A DNA stretch of 64,000 nt from the NCBI GenBank assembly GCA_019636285.1, contig JAHBXV010000009.1, positions 62,001-126,000 on the forward strand, given 5' to 3'. A model generated the notes under the pieces. That model worked only from the letters and a program-made list of their open reading frames with translations. It searched no databases and had not been told where the DNA came from. A program made the position numbers and the translations under genes. Positions within the stretch are counted from its first letter, which is position 1, and every line of letters starts with the position of its first letter. Origin of the DNA: Planctomycetaceae bacterium (GTDB lineage: Bacteria; Planctomycetota; Planctomycetia; Planctomycetales; Planctomycetaceae). Of this stretch, positions 42,655 through 52,202 are shown piece by piece.

Positions 42655-44718
42655 ATGAACACCAGCGAACGCCCCTCGAATCGTCTTCAGCACGAATCCA
42701 GTCCCTACCTGCGGCAGCATGCGGGAAACCCGGTCGACTGGTATCCCTGGGGAGACGAAGCCCTGGAGCGTGCCCGGGCGGAAGACCGTCCCATCTTTCT
42801 GTCTATTGGCTACAGTGCCTGCCACTGGTGCCACGTCATGGAGCACGAAAGTTTCGAGAACGCCGACATTGCCCGCCTGATGAACGACTGGTTCGTCAAC
42901 ATCAAGGTCGATCGGGAAGAGCGCCCGGACCTGGACCAGATCTACATGTCGGCAGTCACCACGTTGACCGGCAGCGGGGGCTGGCCGATGTCGGTCTTTC
43001 TGATGCCCGATCAACGTCCGTTCTTTGGGGGCACCTATTGGCCACCCGAGCGGCGTTGGGGGCGTCCGGGGTTTCGCGAAATCCTGGCCGCCGTCCACGA
43101 AGCCTGGACGACTCGTCGGGACTCGGTGACCCAGCAGGCCGACGAACTGACCGATGCCGTCGTGGAAGCAGCGACCATTCAGCTCCCCGAATCCCCGTTG
43201 AACGAAGACCTGCTCAGGAATGCGCGGCAAAGCCTCCTCAAATCGGCCGACCGCGTTCATGGCGGTTTTGGCCGAGCGCCCAAATTTCCCCACGCGATGG
43301 ACATTCGCCTGTTGCTGCGGCTCTCGCAGCGGTTCGGCGACCAGGAGTCACTCGACGTCGCGAGACTGACGCTGGAAAAGATGGCTCGGGGCGGCATCTA
43401 CGATCATCTCGGCGGCGGCTTTTCGCGGTACTCCACCGACGAAGTCTGGCTGGTTCCCCACTTCGAAAAAATGCTCTACGACAACGCGCTCCTCATTCCC
43501 TGCTACATCGAAGCGTGGCAATTGACCGGTCGCGAGGACTTCCGCACGGTCGCGGGCGAGTCCCTCGATTATGTCCTGCGGGAGATGCTCCATCCGGAAG
43601 GGGGCTTCTACAGCACCCAGGATGCCGACAGCGAAGGTGTCGAAGGGAAGTTCTTTGTCTGGTCGCTGAATGAACTCAGCGAGGCTCTTGGACCGGATGA
43701 TGCCCGTGTCTTCGCAGCGTGCTACGACGTCACCGAGCACGGCAACTGGGAACACACGAACATTCTGAATCTCCCCAAGCCTCTCGCCGAATGCGCGGAC
43801 GCCTTGGGACTGCCGCTGGCAGAACTCGCCGATCGGCTCGCCGACTGTCGCCGTCGGCTGTTTGAAGTGCGGTCCCGGCGGATCGCGCCGGGTCGCGACG
43901 AGAAAATCATGGCCAGTTGGAATGGCATGATGCTCTCGGCCTGCGCGCTGGGGTTTCGCGCGTTCGGAACTGAGACCTATCGAACCGCGGCTCGCCAATC
44001 TGCCGACTTCATCCTGAACAATCTCATCGAGGCCGACGGCCGTCTCCTGCATGTCTTCAAAGACAGCCGGGCTCGGTTCAACGGTTACCTTGATGACTAT
44101 GCGGCGATGATTGACGGCCTCCTCGAGGTCGCCCAGATTTGCTCGGAGCAGCGTTATGTGCGCGCGGCGGTGGAACTCGCCGAACGGATGATCGAGCAGT
44201 TCGCCGATCGCGCGGACGGAGGCTTCTTCTACACCTCGCAGGATCACGAGGAACTGATTACCCGGCAGAAAGATCAGATGGACAACGCCACACCGTCGGG
44301 CAACAGCCTGGCGTGTACCGCCCTTCACAAACTGGGACGATTGACCGGGCGGACTGACTTTTTTGACGCCGCCGAGCGGACCCTCACGTCGCTTTCGGGA
44401 CTCATGCAGCGGGCCCCCATGGCGGCCGGCCAGGCACTCCTGGCACTGGAGACCTGGCTCTCTGGCGGAGAGGAACTTGTCCTGATCACGGAATCGGATC
44501 CGATTTCAGCGGATGTCCGAGCCGCGTTGGGTGGTCGGTACCGCCCGCATGACATTTTCTGGCACGACCATCCCCAGACTGCGTCGGATACGTCTTTGAT
44601 GACGATTCTCGACGGAAAGACCGAGCCGGACGCTCTATACATTTGTCGAGACAACACCTGTCGCCCCGCAATTCGCGGCCGAGAAAAGATCCTCGCGGCC
44701 CTGGAGAAAGTGTCCTGA
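42655..44718 (+). CDS. Thioredoxin-domain protein with glycosidase-like half (DUF255/YyaL family)
   Basis: 687 residues from the ATG at 42655. [40 protein letters not shown] and [20 protein letters not shown] are the DUF255 hallmark with a CxxC (Cys-His-Trp-Cys). [16 protein letters not shown] and [20 protein letters not shown] then YWPPE continue it. The rest is an (alpha/alpha)6-toroid-like domain ([55 protein letters not shown]). Family members are 650-700 residues and are related to mammalian SPATA20; enzymatic activity is not established. Divergent from metX. Confidence 0.93.
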   Translation: MNTSERPSNRLQHESSPYLRQHAGNPVDWYPWGDEALERARAEDRPIFLSIGYSACHWCHVMEHESFENADIARLMNDWFVNIKVDREERPDLDQIYMSAVTTLTGSGGWPMSVFLMPDQRPFFGGTYWPPERRWGRPGFREILAAVHEAWTTRRDSVTQQADELTDAVVEAATIQLPESPLNEDLLRNARQSLLKSADRVHGGFGRAPKFPHAMDIRLLLRLSQRFGDQESLDVARLTLEKMARGGIYDHLGGGFSRYSTDEVWLVPHFEKMLYDNALLIPCYIEAWQLTGREDFRTVAGESLDYVLREMLHPEGGFYSTQDADSEGVEGKFFVWSLNELSEALGPDDARVFAACYDVTEHGNWEHTNILNLPKPLAECADALGLPLAELADRLADCRRRLFEVRSRRIAPGRDEKIMASWNGMMLSACALGFRAFGTETYRTAARQSADFILNNLIEADGRLLHVFKDSRARFNGYLDDYAAMIDGLLEVAQICSEQRYVRAAVELAERMIEQFADRADGGFFYTSQDHEELITRQKDQMDNATPSGNSLACTALHKLGRLTGRTDFFDAAERTLTSLSGLMQRAPMAAGQALLALETWLSGGEELVLITESDPISADVRAALGGRYRPHDIFWHDHPQTASDTSLMTILDGKTEPDALYICRDNTCRPAIRGREKILAALEKVS

Positions 44719-44902
44719 CCCTCTCGCGGCAGGCTGCGGGTTGTGCCCCTCGACCGGGCTGGAACGCTTGCGTCGGCCGACGCGCAAATGCATATTGATC
44801 TGTCATCGGTGAGCCGATACCTTATTGTATTGGGTTGGATCACCATCAACCCGCCGCCAGTTTTGCCCGCCCGACAATTGCTCCCGCCCCAGGAACACTG
44901 CC

Positions 44903-46228
44903 ATGTTGACAATCTCGCACCGTTCCTCCCGGTCCTGCGATGGCGTGTCGCGCCGCAGCTTTCTGCAAGTCGGTGCATTGGGAGGGTTGGGACTCGGATT
45001 GCCCCAGTGGCTGGCCCGTCAGGCATCGGCCCACGCCAAGGGGGCTTCGACGGCCGACGTCAACTGCATCCTGATCTGGACGCAGGGGGGAACAAGCCAC
45101 CACGACACGCTCGACCCCAAGCCGGAAGCACCGGTCAGCGTGAAGGGGGAATACGACGTCATCAATACAGCCGTTCCCGGTGTTCACTTCACGGAAGTGT
45201 GCGGCAACCTGGCGCGCGAGGCGAATCGCTTTTCGATTTTGCGCAGCTGGAACCCGAAGAACGGCAGCCACGGGATTGCCGACCAGTACGTCATGACGGG
45301 GAATCGGTTTAACCCCGGTATGGCCTACCCCACGCTCGGCTCGGTGGTGAGCTGGAACAAGGGCTTCAAGTCAGAAATGCCTCCCTTCGTGCAGATGGGA
45401 ACGTCGATCGACAACCGGTTCGGCGGCGGAACGTCGGGTATTCTGGGCCTTGAACACGGTCCCTTCGTGATTTCCGCCGACCCGGCCGCCAAGAACTTCG
45501 TCGTCCGCGACATCACCCCACCCGCCGGAGTGACGGCCGATCGCGTTGTTCGCCGCCGCAAAGTCCTCTCGATGGTCGATTCGCTCCAGCGTTCGTCCAG
45601 CGTGCAGCCGGCGTCGTACACGGCGATCGACGAGCACTACAAGGCGGCACTCGACATGGTGACCGCCCCCGCTACCAGCAAGGCGTTCACGCTCGAGGAA
45701 GAAGGCTCCAAAGTCCGTGAAGCCTATGGCATGAACAAGTTCGGCCAGAGCCTGCTCCTGTCGCGCCGCATGATTGAAGCCGGCGTCCGCTTCGTCACCG
45801 TGACGGATGGCGGCTGGGACACACACCAGAACAATTTCAAGAGCCTCAAAGACCGCCTGATGCCGCGTGTCGATCAGGGTCTGCCGCAACTCGTGAAAGA
45901 CTTGGAAGATCGCGGCATGCTCGACAACACGCTTGTCGTCTGGCTGACGGATTTCGGCCGCACGCCCAAGATCAACTCCGCCAGCGGTCGCGATCACTGG
46001 GCCGATTCCGGCTTCGTGGTGATGGCCGGCGCGGGACTCCCCGGTGGAAGCGTGCTGGGTGCAACAGACGCCGAAGGGGGCAAGCCGATCGACAGCGAAT
46101 ATTTCACGGAAGACGTCGTCGCGACGATCTACCACAAACTGGGCATGGACCCCGAACTCCACGCCCAGTCACCCGACGGTCGCCCGGTGAAACTCATCAA
46201 CGGTCGCACGATCCGCGAGTGGGTCTAA
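44903..46228 (+). CDS. DUF1501 Tat-exported sulfatase-like protein
   Basis: 441 residues from the ATG at 44903, with AGGA ahead. A twin-arginine signal (SRRSFLQVGALGGLGLGLP) leads to the DUF1501 core: ADVNCILIWTQGGTSHHDTL, PKPEAPVSVKGEYDVINTAV, RSWNPKNGSHGIADQYVMTG, VTVTDGGWDTHQNNF and VVWLTDFGRTPKINSASGRD then HW. The fold is alkaline-phosphatase-like and the His/Asp set resembles a metal site, but the substrate is unknown. In planctomycetes DUF1501 genes usually follow a DUF1549/DUF1553 partner; none is adjacent here. Confidence 0.95.
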   Translation: MLTISHRSSRSCDGVSRRSFLQVGALGGLGLGLPQWLARQASAHAKGASTADVNCILIWTQGGTSHHDTLDPKPEAPVSVKGEYDVINTAVPGVHFTEVCGNLAREANRFSILRSWNPKNGSHGIADQYVMTGNRFNPGMAYPTLGSVVSWNKGFKSEMPPFVQMGTSIDNRFGGGTSGILGLEHGPFVISADPAAKNFVVRDITPPAGVTADRVVRRRKVLSMVDSLQRSSSVQPASYTAIDEHYKAALDMVTAPATSKAFTLEEEGSKVREAYGMNKFGQSLLLSRRMIEAGVRFVTVTDGGWDTHQNNFKSLKDRLMPRVDQGLPQLVKDLEDRGMLDNTLVVWLTDFGRTPKINSASGRDHWADSGFVVMAGAGLPGGSVLGATDAEGGKPIDSEYFTEDVVATIYHKLGMDPELHAQSPDGRPVKLINGRTIREWV

Positions 46229-46256
46229 CCCGCAGATTGAGAACAGGGATGTCTTC

Positions 46257-46332
46257 GTGTGCCACTGGCTCCGCCAGTGTGCCTTTGGCTGTTCGGTCGT
46301 TAGAAGACGCACTGGCGGAGCCAGTGGCACAC
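46257..46332. repeat. Dispersed palindrome, copy 2 (GTGTGCCACTGGC...)
   Basis: GTGTGCCACTGGCTCCGCCA at the left mirrors GCCAGTGGCACAC at the right. Layout and length (76 bp) match the copy at 29653-29726, with differences mainly in the centre. It lies between the stops of DUF1501 (plus) and the PCMT gene (minus), 28 bp past the former. Confidence 0.85.
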
Positions 46333-46361
46333 AAACGAAATGCCCTCGTCACGTAAACGGG

Positions 46362-47609
46362 CTATTTCCGCGGCCGTGCCAGCATTTCGATATCGTCGAC
46401 CCACAGGCGACCAGTGGCCCCGTTGAGGCCCACGCGCACGATCATCTCGCGGGCCTTGATAGGGACGGCGATCGATTCGGTGAATTCGGTCCAGTCGCTG
46501 CTTCCCAGCCACGGACCGAGACCATGTTCGCCAACGATGCGCCGCTGTTCGTCATAAAAGTGGACCACGAGTGCCGGCTTCGCCCACGGTTCGCTTCCGG
46601 CTCGCGTGTTTTCGTGCCGATACTGCAGGCTGATGACCAGGCTGCCAATCGCGCGGCCGTCGATCGCCATCCCCTGGAGCGCCTGGGCGATGCGGCCCGC
46701 TTCGCGCGAGTCGAATAGAATCGCCCGCTTGCCGTCGCGGACGGAATCGGTCACCAGTTCCGTCATGCGCTGGTAGTGCCAATGATCGGCCAGGCCGTCA
46801 TTGTTCTCGTCGTCCTCGAAGCTGCTGTTGAGGAGCGTCGGCTTCAGCGGATCGGGCAGCACTTTTCGCTGCGACTCCGAGATCCCCGTCATGGGCACGA
46901 ACAATGTGGGAATCAATCGGCTCGCGACAAGCTTCCCGTCGCGCTTCTCGAACAGGTGAAACACTTGCTGGTAGCGCTCGCCCAGGGGAATGATCATCTT
47001 CCCCCCTTCGCGAAGTTGGTCCACCAGCGGTTTCGGCACGTTTTCCGGCGAACAGGTCACGATGATCTTGTCGAACGGGGCATGTTCCGCCCAGCCCTGG
47101 TAACCGTCGCCAACCTTTGTCTTGACGTTCTTGTAGCCGAGCCTTGCCAGTCGTTCGGCGGCAGAGTCGCCCAGCGGTTTGACAATCTCGATCGAATAAA
47201 CTTCGGCCGCGAGCGGAGACAGGACCGCCGCCTGGTAGCCGCTTCCCGTCCCGATTTCCAGAACCTTTTCCGTCGGCTGTGGATCGATCGTTTCGGTCAT
47301 GTAGGCAACAATGAACGGCGGAGAAATCGTCTGCGAGTGTCCAATCGGGAGCGCCGCGTCGTCGTAGGCCCGCGCGCGATACGGCGAAAGCACGAATTCG
47401 TGCCGTGGTACGGAACGCATGGCCTCCAGAACTCGCGGATTTCGCACGCCTTCGCGTTCGATGTAGTCGGCGACCATCTTCAGACGCGCATCGCGATACG
47501 TGTCGGTCGATTGCGCGACGGCGAATCCAGGCACCAAAACCGCGATAGCCAGAATCGCCCAGCCCGGGCGAACAAAAAGCGTTCGAGTCGTGTCGCGCTG
47601 TTGCGGCAT
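46362..47609 (-). CDS. Exported protein-L-isoaspartate O-methyltransferase with C-terminal jelly-roll-like domain
   Basis: About 415 residues from the ATG at 47609 (another ATG three codons earlier). A signal peptide (GWAILAIAVLVPGFAVAQS) precedes a PCMT domain: MKMVADYIEREGVRNPRVLE-like start (MVADYIEREGVRNPRVLEAM), ALPIGHSQTISPPFIVAYMT, VLEIGTGSGYQAAVLSPLAA (SAM motif) and IIVTCSPENVPKPLVDQL. A C-terminal part of about 170 residues (from about 245) begins NSSFEDDENNDGLADHWHYQ and ends TGRLWVDDIEMLA, like a carbohydrate-binding jelly roll. The enzyme methylates damaged Asp/Asn residues using SAM; export to a compartment without known SAM is odd. Confidence 0.85.
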   Translation of the reverse strand: MPQQRDTTRTLFVRPGWAILAIAVLVPGFAVAQSTDTYRDARLKMVADYIEREGVRNPRVLEAMRSVPRHEFVLSPYRARAYDDAALPIGHSQTISPPFIVAYMTETIDPQPTEKVLEIGTGSGYQAAVLSPLAAEVYSIEIVKPLGDSAAERLARLGYKNVKTKVGDGYQGWAEHAPFDKIIVTCSPENVPKPLVDQLREGGKMIIPLGERYQQVFHLFEKRDGKLVASRLIPTLFVPMTGISESQRKVLPDPLKPTLLNSSFEDDENNDGLADHWHYQRMTELVTDSVRDGKRAILFDSREAGRIAQALQGMAIDGRAIGSLVISLQYRHENTRAGSEPWAKPALVVHFYDEQRRIVGEHGLGPWLGSSDWTEFTESIAVPIKAREMIVRVGLNGATGRLWVDDIEMLARPRK

Positions 47610-47818
47610 TGGCTCCATCCCTGAATTGGCGTCTGGCGGGAAGTCCTGGATGCTTTCATCCCGATGACAGCAGGCCCGGAGAAACAGGCGAATGTGAGTT
47701 CCCCGAGACCCTCCAAAGACTATACTACCGACGCGGAAGCAGGGGCAGGCCAATCCTTCCCGGCCCCCCGCAAGGACTGCCTGGGTTACGGTTCACGACC
47801 TGGAAAACGACGGACATT

Positions 47819-48700
47819 ATGCGCTTCACCAAAATGCACGGCGCCGGCAACGACTATGTCTACGTGAACGCGTTTCAGGAACGACTACCGGAAAATATCC
47901 CGGCGCTCGCACAGGTCATCAGCGACCGCCATACCGGCGTGGGATCGGACGGATTGATCGTTGTCTGCCCGTCAGAAGTGGCGGACGCCCGCATGCGGAT
48001 GTTCAACGCCGACGGCAGCGAATCCGAAATGTGCGGAAATGGCGTCCGCTGTGTCGCCAAGCTGGTGCACGATCACGGCATTGCCGCCAAGCCCACGCTG
48101 AAGATCGAGACCGGACGGGGAGTTCTAACGCTGCAACTGTTCCGCGACGCTGGCGGCAAGGTCGAGCGGGTGCGTGTCGACATGGGGCCTCCCATCCTGG
48201 CCGCCGAAAAAATCCCGACGACATTTCCCGGCGAACGGGTGATCGATGTCCCATTTCCGGACGACCTGTTCCCCGGCAACACGGAGTGGTTCGCCGACTG
48301 CGGCCTCGATCCGCGCATGACCTGTGTTTCGATGGGGAATCCGCACGTCGTCCTCTACTGTGCCGACGTCGCTCGCGTGCCGCTGGAGACGGTCGGCCCG
48401 CGACTCGAACAGGCTCCGCAATTTCCCCGGCGAATCAACGTCCACTTCGTGCAGGTCAATGGCCCCGAAGAAGTCACCATGCGGACGTGGGAACGGGGCA
48501 GCGGCATCACGCTGGCCTGCGGGACGGGGGCTTGTGCCGTGGCCGTCGCCGGAGTCCTTTCAGGACGAACCCATCGCCGCGTCCTCGCCCACCTGCCGGG
48601 GGGCGACCTGGCACTGTCGTGGGAGACCGACGATGCCTCGGTCTTCATGACGGGACCGGCGACGGAAGTCTTCCAGGGCGACTGGCCGATTTCGGTTTAG
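47819..48700 (+). CDS. dapF: Diaminopimelate epimerase
   Basis: 293 residues from the ATG at 47819. MRFTKMHGAGNDYVYVNAF, RHTGVGSDGLIVV, MFNADGSESEMCGNGVRCVA (first catalytic Cys) and GSGITLACGTGACAVAVAGV (second catalytic Cys) are intact. It interconverts LL- and meso-diaminopimelate for lysine and murein. The stop codon overlaps that of the acyltransferase gene on the other strand (four shared bases). The divergent PCMT gene lies to the left, with about 210 bp between starts that include a TATACT -10-like hexamer. Confidence 0.96.
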   Translation: MRFTKMHGAGNDYVYVNAFQERLPENIPALAQVISDRHTGVGSDGLIVVCPSEVADARMRMFNADGSESEMCGNGVRCVAKLVHDHGIAAKPTLKIETGRGVLTLQLFRDAGGKVERVRVDMGPPILAAEKIPTTFPGERVIDVPFPDDLFPGNTEWFADCGLDPRMTCVSMGNPHVVLYCADVARVPLETVGPRLEQAPQFPRRINVHFVQVNGPEEVTMRTWERGSGITLACGTGACAVAVAGVLSGRTHRRVLAHLPGGDLALSWETDDASVFMTGPATEVFQGDWPISV

Positions 48701-49611
48701 TCCCCAGTCGGCAACGTCGACAGGGTGAACGCCAGCGACCGCAGGCGGGTCTCGGTCGAATCGGCTCGCGACATGAAGACGACCGGGGCCGACGTTCCGC
48801 ACAACTGTCCGCCGAAGGCGCAGTCGGCGGTGTACATGATCGCCTTGATGGTGAGATTCGCGGAGGAAAGATTGGGGAACAGCATCCCCTCAGCCGCGCC
48901 AATAACGCCGCCCGCGAGCTTTTTGCGTTCGCCCGCTTCGCTGGCATAGGCCAGATCGAACGACAGCGGCCCTTCGACCGCGCATGGACCGAACACGCCG
49001 GTCTTCGCCTCTTCGGCCAGCGCCGCCGCGTCTTCCGTCTCGGGCATGGCCGGGTTCACCTTCTCGCTGGCCGCCATGATGGCGATGCGAGGAGCGGCGT
49101 CCAGATCGCCCGAGAGCCGCCGGGCCCGATCGAGCAGACTCCGCAAGAGATCCCGCTTCTGATCGAGCGTTGGCTGAATCGTAATCCCCGTATCCGTCAC
49201 GAGGAACACGCGTTGGTCGCGTGGAATTTCGGTCAGTACGATTTGCCCGACGACATGCTCGGTCCGCAGGCCGGTTTCCCGATGGAGCACCGCCCGCATG
49301 AGAGCCGGGGTGTCGATCTGCCCCTTCATCAGCGCGGCCGCTTCCCCCGCGCGAATCGCGGCCACGGCTGCCTCGGCAGGCGCGTCGCTGTCGATCACGC
49401 GAAACGGTGCCAGGTCGACCCCGCACTCGCCCGCGACTTGCTCAATCCGCTGACGGTTTCCGGTCACAATGGGAGCGACCCAACCGCGCCGTGCCGCTTC
49501 ACCCAAGGCCGACAGAACAGTCGCGTCATCGCCCCCAGCCGCAACCACCGGAATGCGAGGCCGTGCGTCGTCAATGCGGGCCATCAGTTCGGCAAACGTG
49601 GGAAGGCTCAT
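48697..49611 (-). CDS. Phosphate acyltransferase (phosphate acetyl/butyryltransferase family)
   Basis: 304 residues. VVAAGGDDATVLSALGEAAR, APIVTGNRQRIEQVA, AALMKGQIDTPALMRAVL, RVFLVTDTGITIQPTLDQKR and ALAEEAKTGVFGPCAVEGPL, with AEGMLFPNLSSANLTIKAI and GQLCGTSAPVVFMSRADST, are the Pta/Ptb core. Length (about 300) fits phosphate butyryltransferase rather than the longer Pta enzymes. It transfers an acyl group between CoA and phosphate; acyl chain preference uncertain. No acetate or butyrate kinase next to it. An enoyl-CoA hydratase gene lies 55 bp upstream on the same strand, so the two may be co-transcribed. Confidence 0.88.
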   Translation of the reverse strand: MSLPTFAELMARIDDARPRIPVVAAGGDDATVLSALGEAARRGWVAPIVTGNRQRIEQVAGECGVDLAPFRVIDSDAPAEAAVAAIRAGEAAALMKGQIDTPALMRAVLHRETGLRTEHVVGQIVLTEIPRDQRVFLVTDTGITIQPTLDQKRDLLRSLLDRARRLSGDLDAAPRIAIMAASEKVNPAMPETEDAAALAEEAKTGVFGPCAVEGPLSFDLAYASEAGERKKLAGGVIGAAEGMLFPNLSSANLTIKAIMYTADCAFGGQLCGTSAPVVFMSRADSTETRLRSLAFTLSTLPTGD

Positions 49612-49666
49612 GGAGGCGATTCGCGATGGGAGAAGCCGGGGAACATTCGACGAAGGTCTGACGCAA

Positions 49667-50443
49667 TCACGAATGCCGCCATTGCGGAGCAGTCTTCTTC
49701 AAAAACGCCCCGATCCCTTCCTGGGCATCATGGGTCTGGGCGTTATCGACCATGACACGCACGGCCCGCTCATACGCCTCAGCTTCGGGCAGCCCCAATT
49801 GGTCGTAGAAGGCGTGCTTACCAATGGCCAGCGTCTGTCCGCTACTGCCCAACAGGGCCGCCAGCCACTCGGAAATCACCCCATCGAGCTGATCGGCCGG
49901 AACGACTCGCGTCACCAACCCCGCCTCGCGCGCTTCCTCAGCCGAAATCGGTCGGCCAGTCAGCAACATCTCAAGCGCCCGCTTGGGCTGGATCGACCGG
50001 ACGAGCGGCACCATCGGCGTCGTGCAGAACAGCCCGATCTTCACGCCAGGTGTCGCGAAGCGAGCCTCATCGGACGCGACGACCAGGTCGCACGCTGCCG
50101 TGAGCTGACAGCCGGCCGCCGTCGCCAGCCCCTGCACTTTCGCGATCGTGGGCTGCGGAAGTGTTCTTAAACCCAGCATGACCCGCGTGCAGGTGCCGAA
50201 CAGCTCTTCATAGTCGTCCGCCGATCGACCGTGCATTTCGGACAGATCGTGCCCCGAACTGAAAACGGGGCCGTTGGCGGAAATGACGACTGCGCGAATC
50301 GCACGATCCGCCCGCAAACCGTCGAGTTCCTCCTCCAGGCGCTGAAGCAATTCCAGCGAGAGGGCGTTGCGCCGCTGGGGGCGGTTGAGCGTCAACCAGA
50401 CGACGCCCTCGCGCCGTTCGACAAGCAGGGGAGCCTCGGACAT
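49667..50443 (-). CDS. Enoyl-CoA hydratase/isomerase family protein
   Basis: 258 residues. VVWLTLNRPQRRNALSLELL, VVISANGPVFSSGHDLSEMH (oxyanion-hole strand) and IAKVQGLATAAGCQLTAACD are the crotonase signature. The second catalytic Glu region reads FATPGVKIGLFCTTPMV. Such sequences resemble ECHDC3-type members rather than strict hydratases, where one catalytic Glu is missing. Probably a CoA-thioester enzyme of fatty acid or amino acid degradation. It precedes the phosphate acyltransferase gene on the same strand. Confidence 0.92.
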   Translation of the reverse strand: MSEAPLLVERREGVVWLTLNRPQRRNALSLELLQRLEEELDGLRADRAIRAVVISANGPVFSSGHDLSEMHGRSADDYEELFGTCTRVMLGLRTLPQPTIAKVQGLATAAGCQLTAACDLVVASDEARFATPGVKIGLFCTTPMVPLVRSIQPKRALEMLLTGRPISAEEAREAGLVTRVVPADQLDGVISEWLAALLGSSGQTLAIGKHAFYDQLGLPEAEAYERAVRVMVDNAQTHDAQEGIGAFLKKTAPQWRHS

Positions 50444-50511
50444 GCCAACGAATTCCTCATTCGCGATTCAGCGACTGTTTCCAGGCAGGGAAACGAGGCG
50501 AGATTCAAGCG

Positions 50512-50540
50512 CGTGTCACTGGCTCCGCCAGTGGGCCTTT
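50512..50540. repeat. Dispersed palindrome, half-copy 3
   Basis: CGTGTCACTGGCTCCGCCAG then TGGGCCTTT matches the left half of copies 1 and 2, with one or two substitutions. The right arm is missing. It lies just upstream of the enoyl-CoA hydratase start. Confidence 0.7.
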
Positions 50541-50579
50541 GATCGGCGATCACATGCACCAGCCGAGCAGCTCACCTGC

Positions 50580-51968
50580 TTATGGAGTGGTCCCGCTATT
50601 CCCCTGGGCGACTCCCGCTCCGGCCGGGGTATTCTTCTTCACCCAGGCATCGAGCGCGGCGAGCGCGGGATCGGGAATCTTTTCGCCGTTCAGTCCCGCG
50701 TTCACGATCGGAAGAATTTGCTGATACAGCTCCCGGGTCGCAGCTTGGTTCGTCGGGCGGTTTAGCAGCCCTGCCTTCAATTTGCCATCAGCCGTCATGT
50801 CCTTCGCATCCAACGGCTGGAACGCCAGGTACAACTGCCGAAAGCAGCGTGCCCAGTCGAGCGCGCCGTTTCCCTTTTCGTCGGCATTGCGGGCAACGCC
50901 CAGGCCATGCGCCATCTGGCCGATCGAGAACAAGAGGCGATCGAAGTTCACCGAAGGTTCCAGCGGAACGCGTCCCAGGGCGTGGGCGGCTTCCGCGCGA
51001 ACGATCCACTGCCGCTTGTCATCTCCAACCGCCTGAATCAGCGCGTTCGCGACGAAGGGTTCTCGATTGAAGTCCAGCGACACGTCCAGTGCCGAGATGG
51101 CCGCGGCCAAACGCCACTGATACCAGAAATGCGTATCGGTGCGGGAGAACTCCTTCACCAGCGCGTCGGCCAGCTTGATCTTCAGCTTGGCTTCCGGCTG
51201 CGAGGTTCGCAGTTGCCGATAGATCCCGTTCACGGCGACGATCTTCACCGATTCGGGCTGATTCGGATCGAGAATCACATCGACCAGCGGATCGATCGCC
51301 GGGCCAAAACCCACGGTCGTCAGCCCCTTCTTCGGGTCTGCTTCCGTCAGGTTCAATTCGCCCAGAATCAGGGCCGCCTGAATCCGCACGTAGAGGTTGT
51401 TTTGCAGTAGCTCGCGAGACTGGTCGACGACTTCCTGCATGACGAGCCGCCGAAATTCGGTCGTTTCGTCAGCCTTTCGCAACAGCCGCCCGGCCGATTG
51501 CAGTTCGCGCACCGTCAGGTCTTCGCGAAACGTCCCGATCTGATCGCGGTTGGCCTTCAGCGTCATGAGCGCCAGGCGATAGCGAATCCCTTTGCGAATG
51601 AGGTCTTTGCCGGCCGCTCCCGCCGCTTCCCCCTTATTCAGAGCCGATTTGAAGGCGTTAATCGACCGCTTGAGGGACTCAATTTCGTCCGGTGTCGCGA
51701 TCGGCTGCTCCATCAGTGCCAGATCGGCAGGCACCTTCGGGGGCACGTAGCCGGGAGGGAGGGCTGACGGATCGGCGGGCTGACTGGCGGCCGCCGGAGT
51801 CTTCGTCGTCGGAGCAGAGGGGGCCTTGGGAGCGGGTTTGGTCGCCGCGGGTGTCTTTGATTTGGGCGCGCCGCCGACTGGAGCCTGACCCCAGGACGGC
51901 GTTGCGGCGAACCCCCACCCGGCCGCGACGGCCAGCATCAGCCACCGCGACAGGAGAATTCGCGACAT
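50580..51968 (-). CDS. Exported HEAT-like helical-repeat protein
   Basis: 462 residues from the ATG at 51968; an upstream in-frame start would add 21. A signal peptide (LMLAVAAGWGFAATPSWGQ) precedes a Pro/Ala/Lys-rich linker (SKTPAATKPAPKAPSAPTTK). The remainder is a solenoid of helical pairs (LKRSINAFKSALNKGEAAGA; IQAALILGELNLTEADPKKG; WIVRAEAAHALGRVPLEPSV). No enzymatic motif. Acts presumably in the periplasm as a binding scaffold. The gene is isolated, with the gene-free interval on its 5' side. Confidence 0.7.
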   Translation of the reverse strand: MSRILLSRWLMLAVAAGWGFAATPSWGQAPVGGAPKSKTPAATKPAPKAPSAPTTKTPAAASQPADPSALPPGYVPPKVPADLALMEQPIATPDEIESLKRSINAFKSALNKGEAAGAAGKDLIRKGIRYRLALMTLKANRDQIGTFREDLTVRELQSAGRLLRKADETTEFRRLVMQEVVDQSRELLQNNLYVRIQAALILGELNLTEADPKKGLTTVGFGPAIDPLVDVILDPNQPESVKIVAVNGIYRQLRTSQPEAKLKIKLADALVKEFSRTDTHFWYQWRLAAAISALDVSLDFNREPFVANALIQAVGDDKRQWIVRAEAAHALGRVPLEPSVNFDRLLFSIGQMAHGLGVARNADEKGNGALDWARCFRQLYLAFQPLDAKDMTADGKLKAGLLNRPTNQAATRELYQQILPIVNAGLNGEKIPDPALAALDAWVKKNTPAGAGVAQGNSGTTP

Positions 51969-52190
51969 CACGCCACCCCTGGACTGCATCACTTCACTCA
52001 CGACGAGTTCCTCGAGCGGCGTCCGCCCCACGTGCGGCGATGAATCAACACGTTGATTGATAAAGCGTTCCGCGCTTCAACCTCTTCCCGGACCGAGACC
52101 AGGAGTCCCTCACACAACCGGTCGTGCCTGTCAAAAACGCGCCCAAAAACAAGCAAACGCTTTATTGCACGGAGGTTGTGTGAGAATCTC

Positions 52191-52196
52191 TAAAAT
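52191..52196 (+). promoter_or_regulatory. Possible -10 box for the candidate small RNA
   Basis: TAAAAT lies about 7 bases before a putative start at 52203. The best -35-like hexamer, TTGCAC at 52165-52170, is 20 bp upstream, longer than ideal. Supportive of transcription but not conclusive. Confidence 0.35.
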
Positions 52197-52202
52197 AGCG
52201 GA

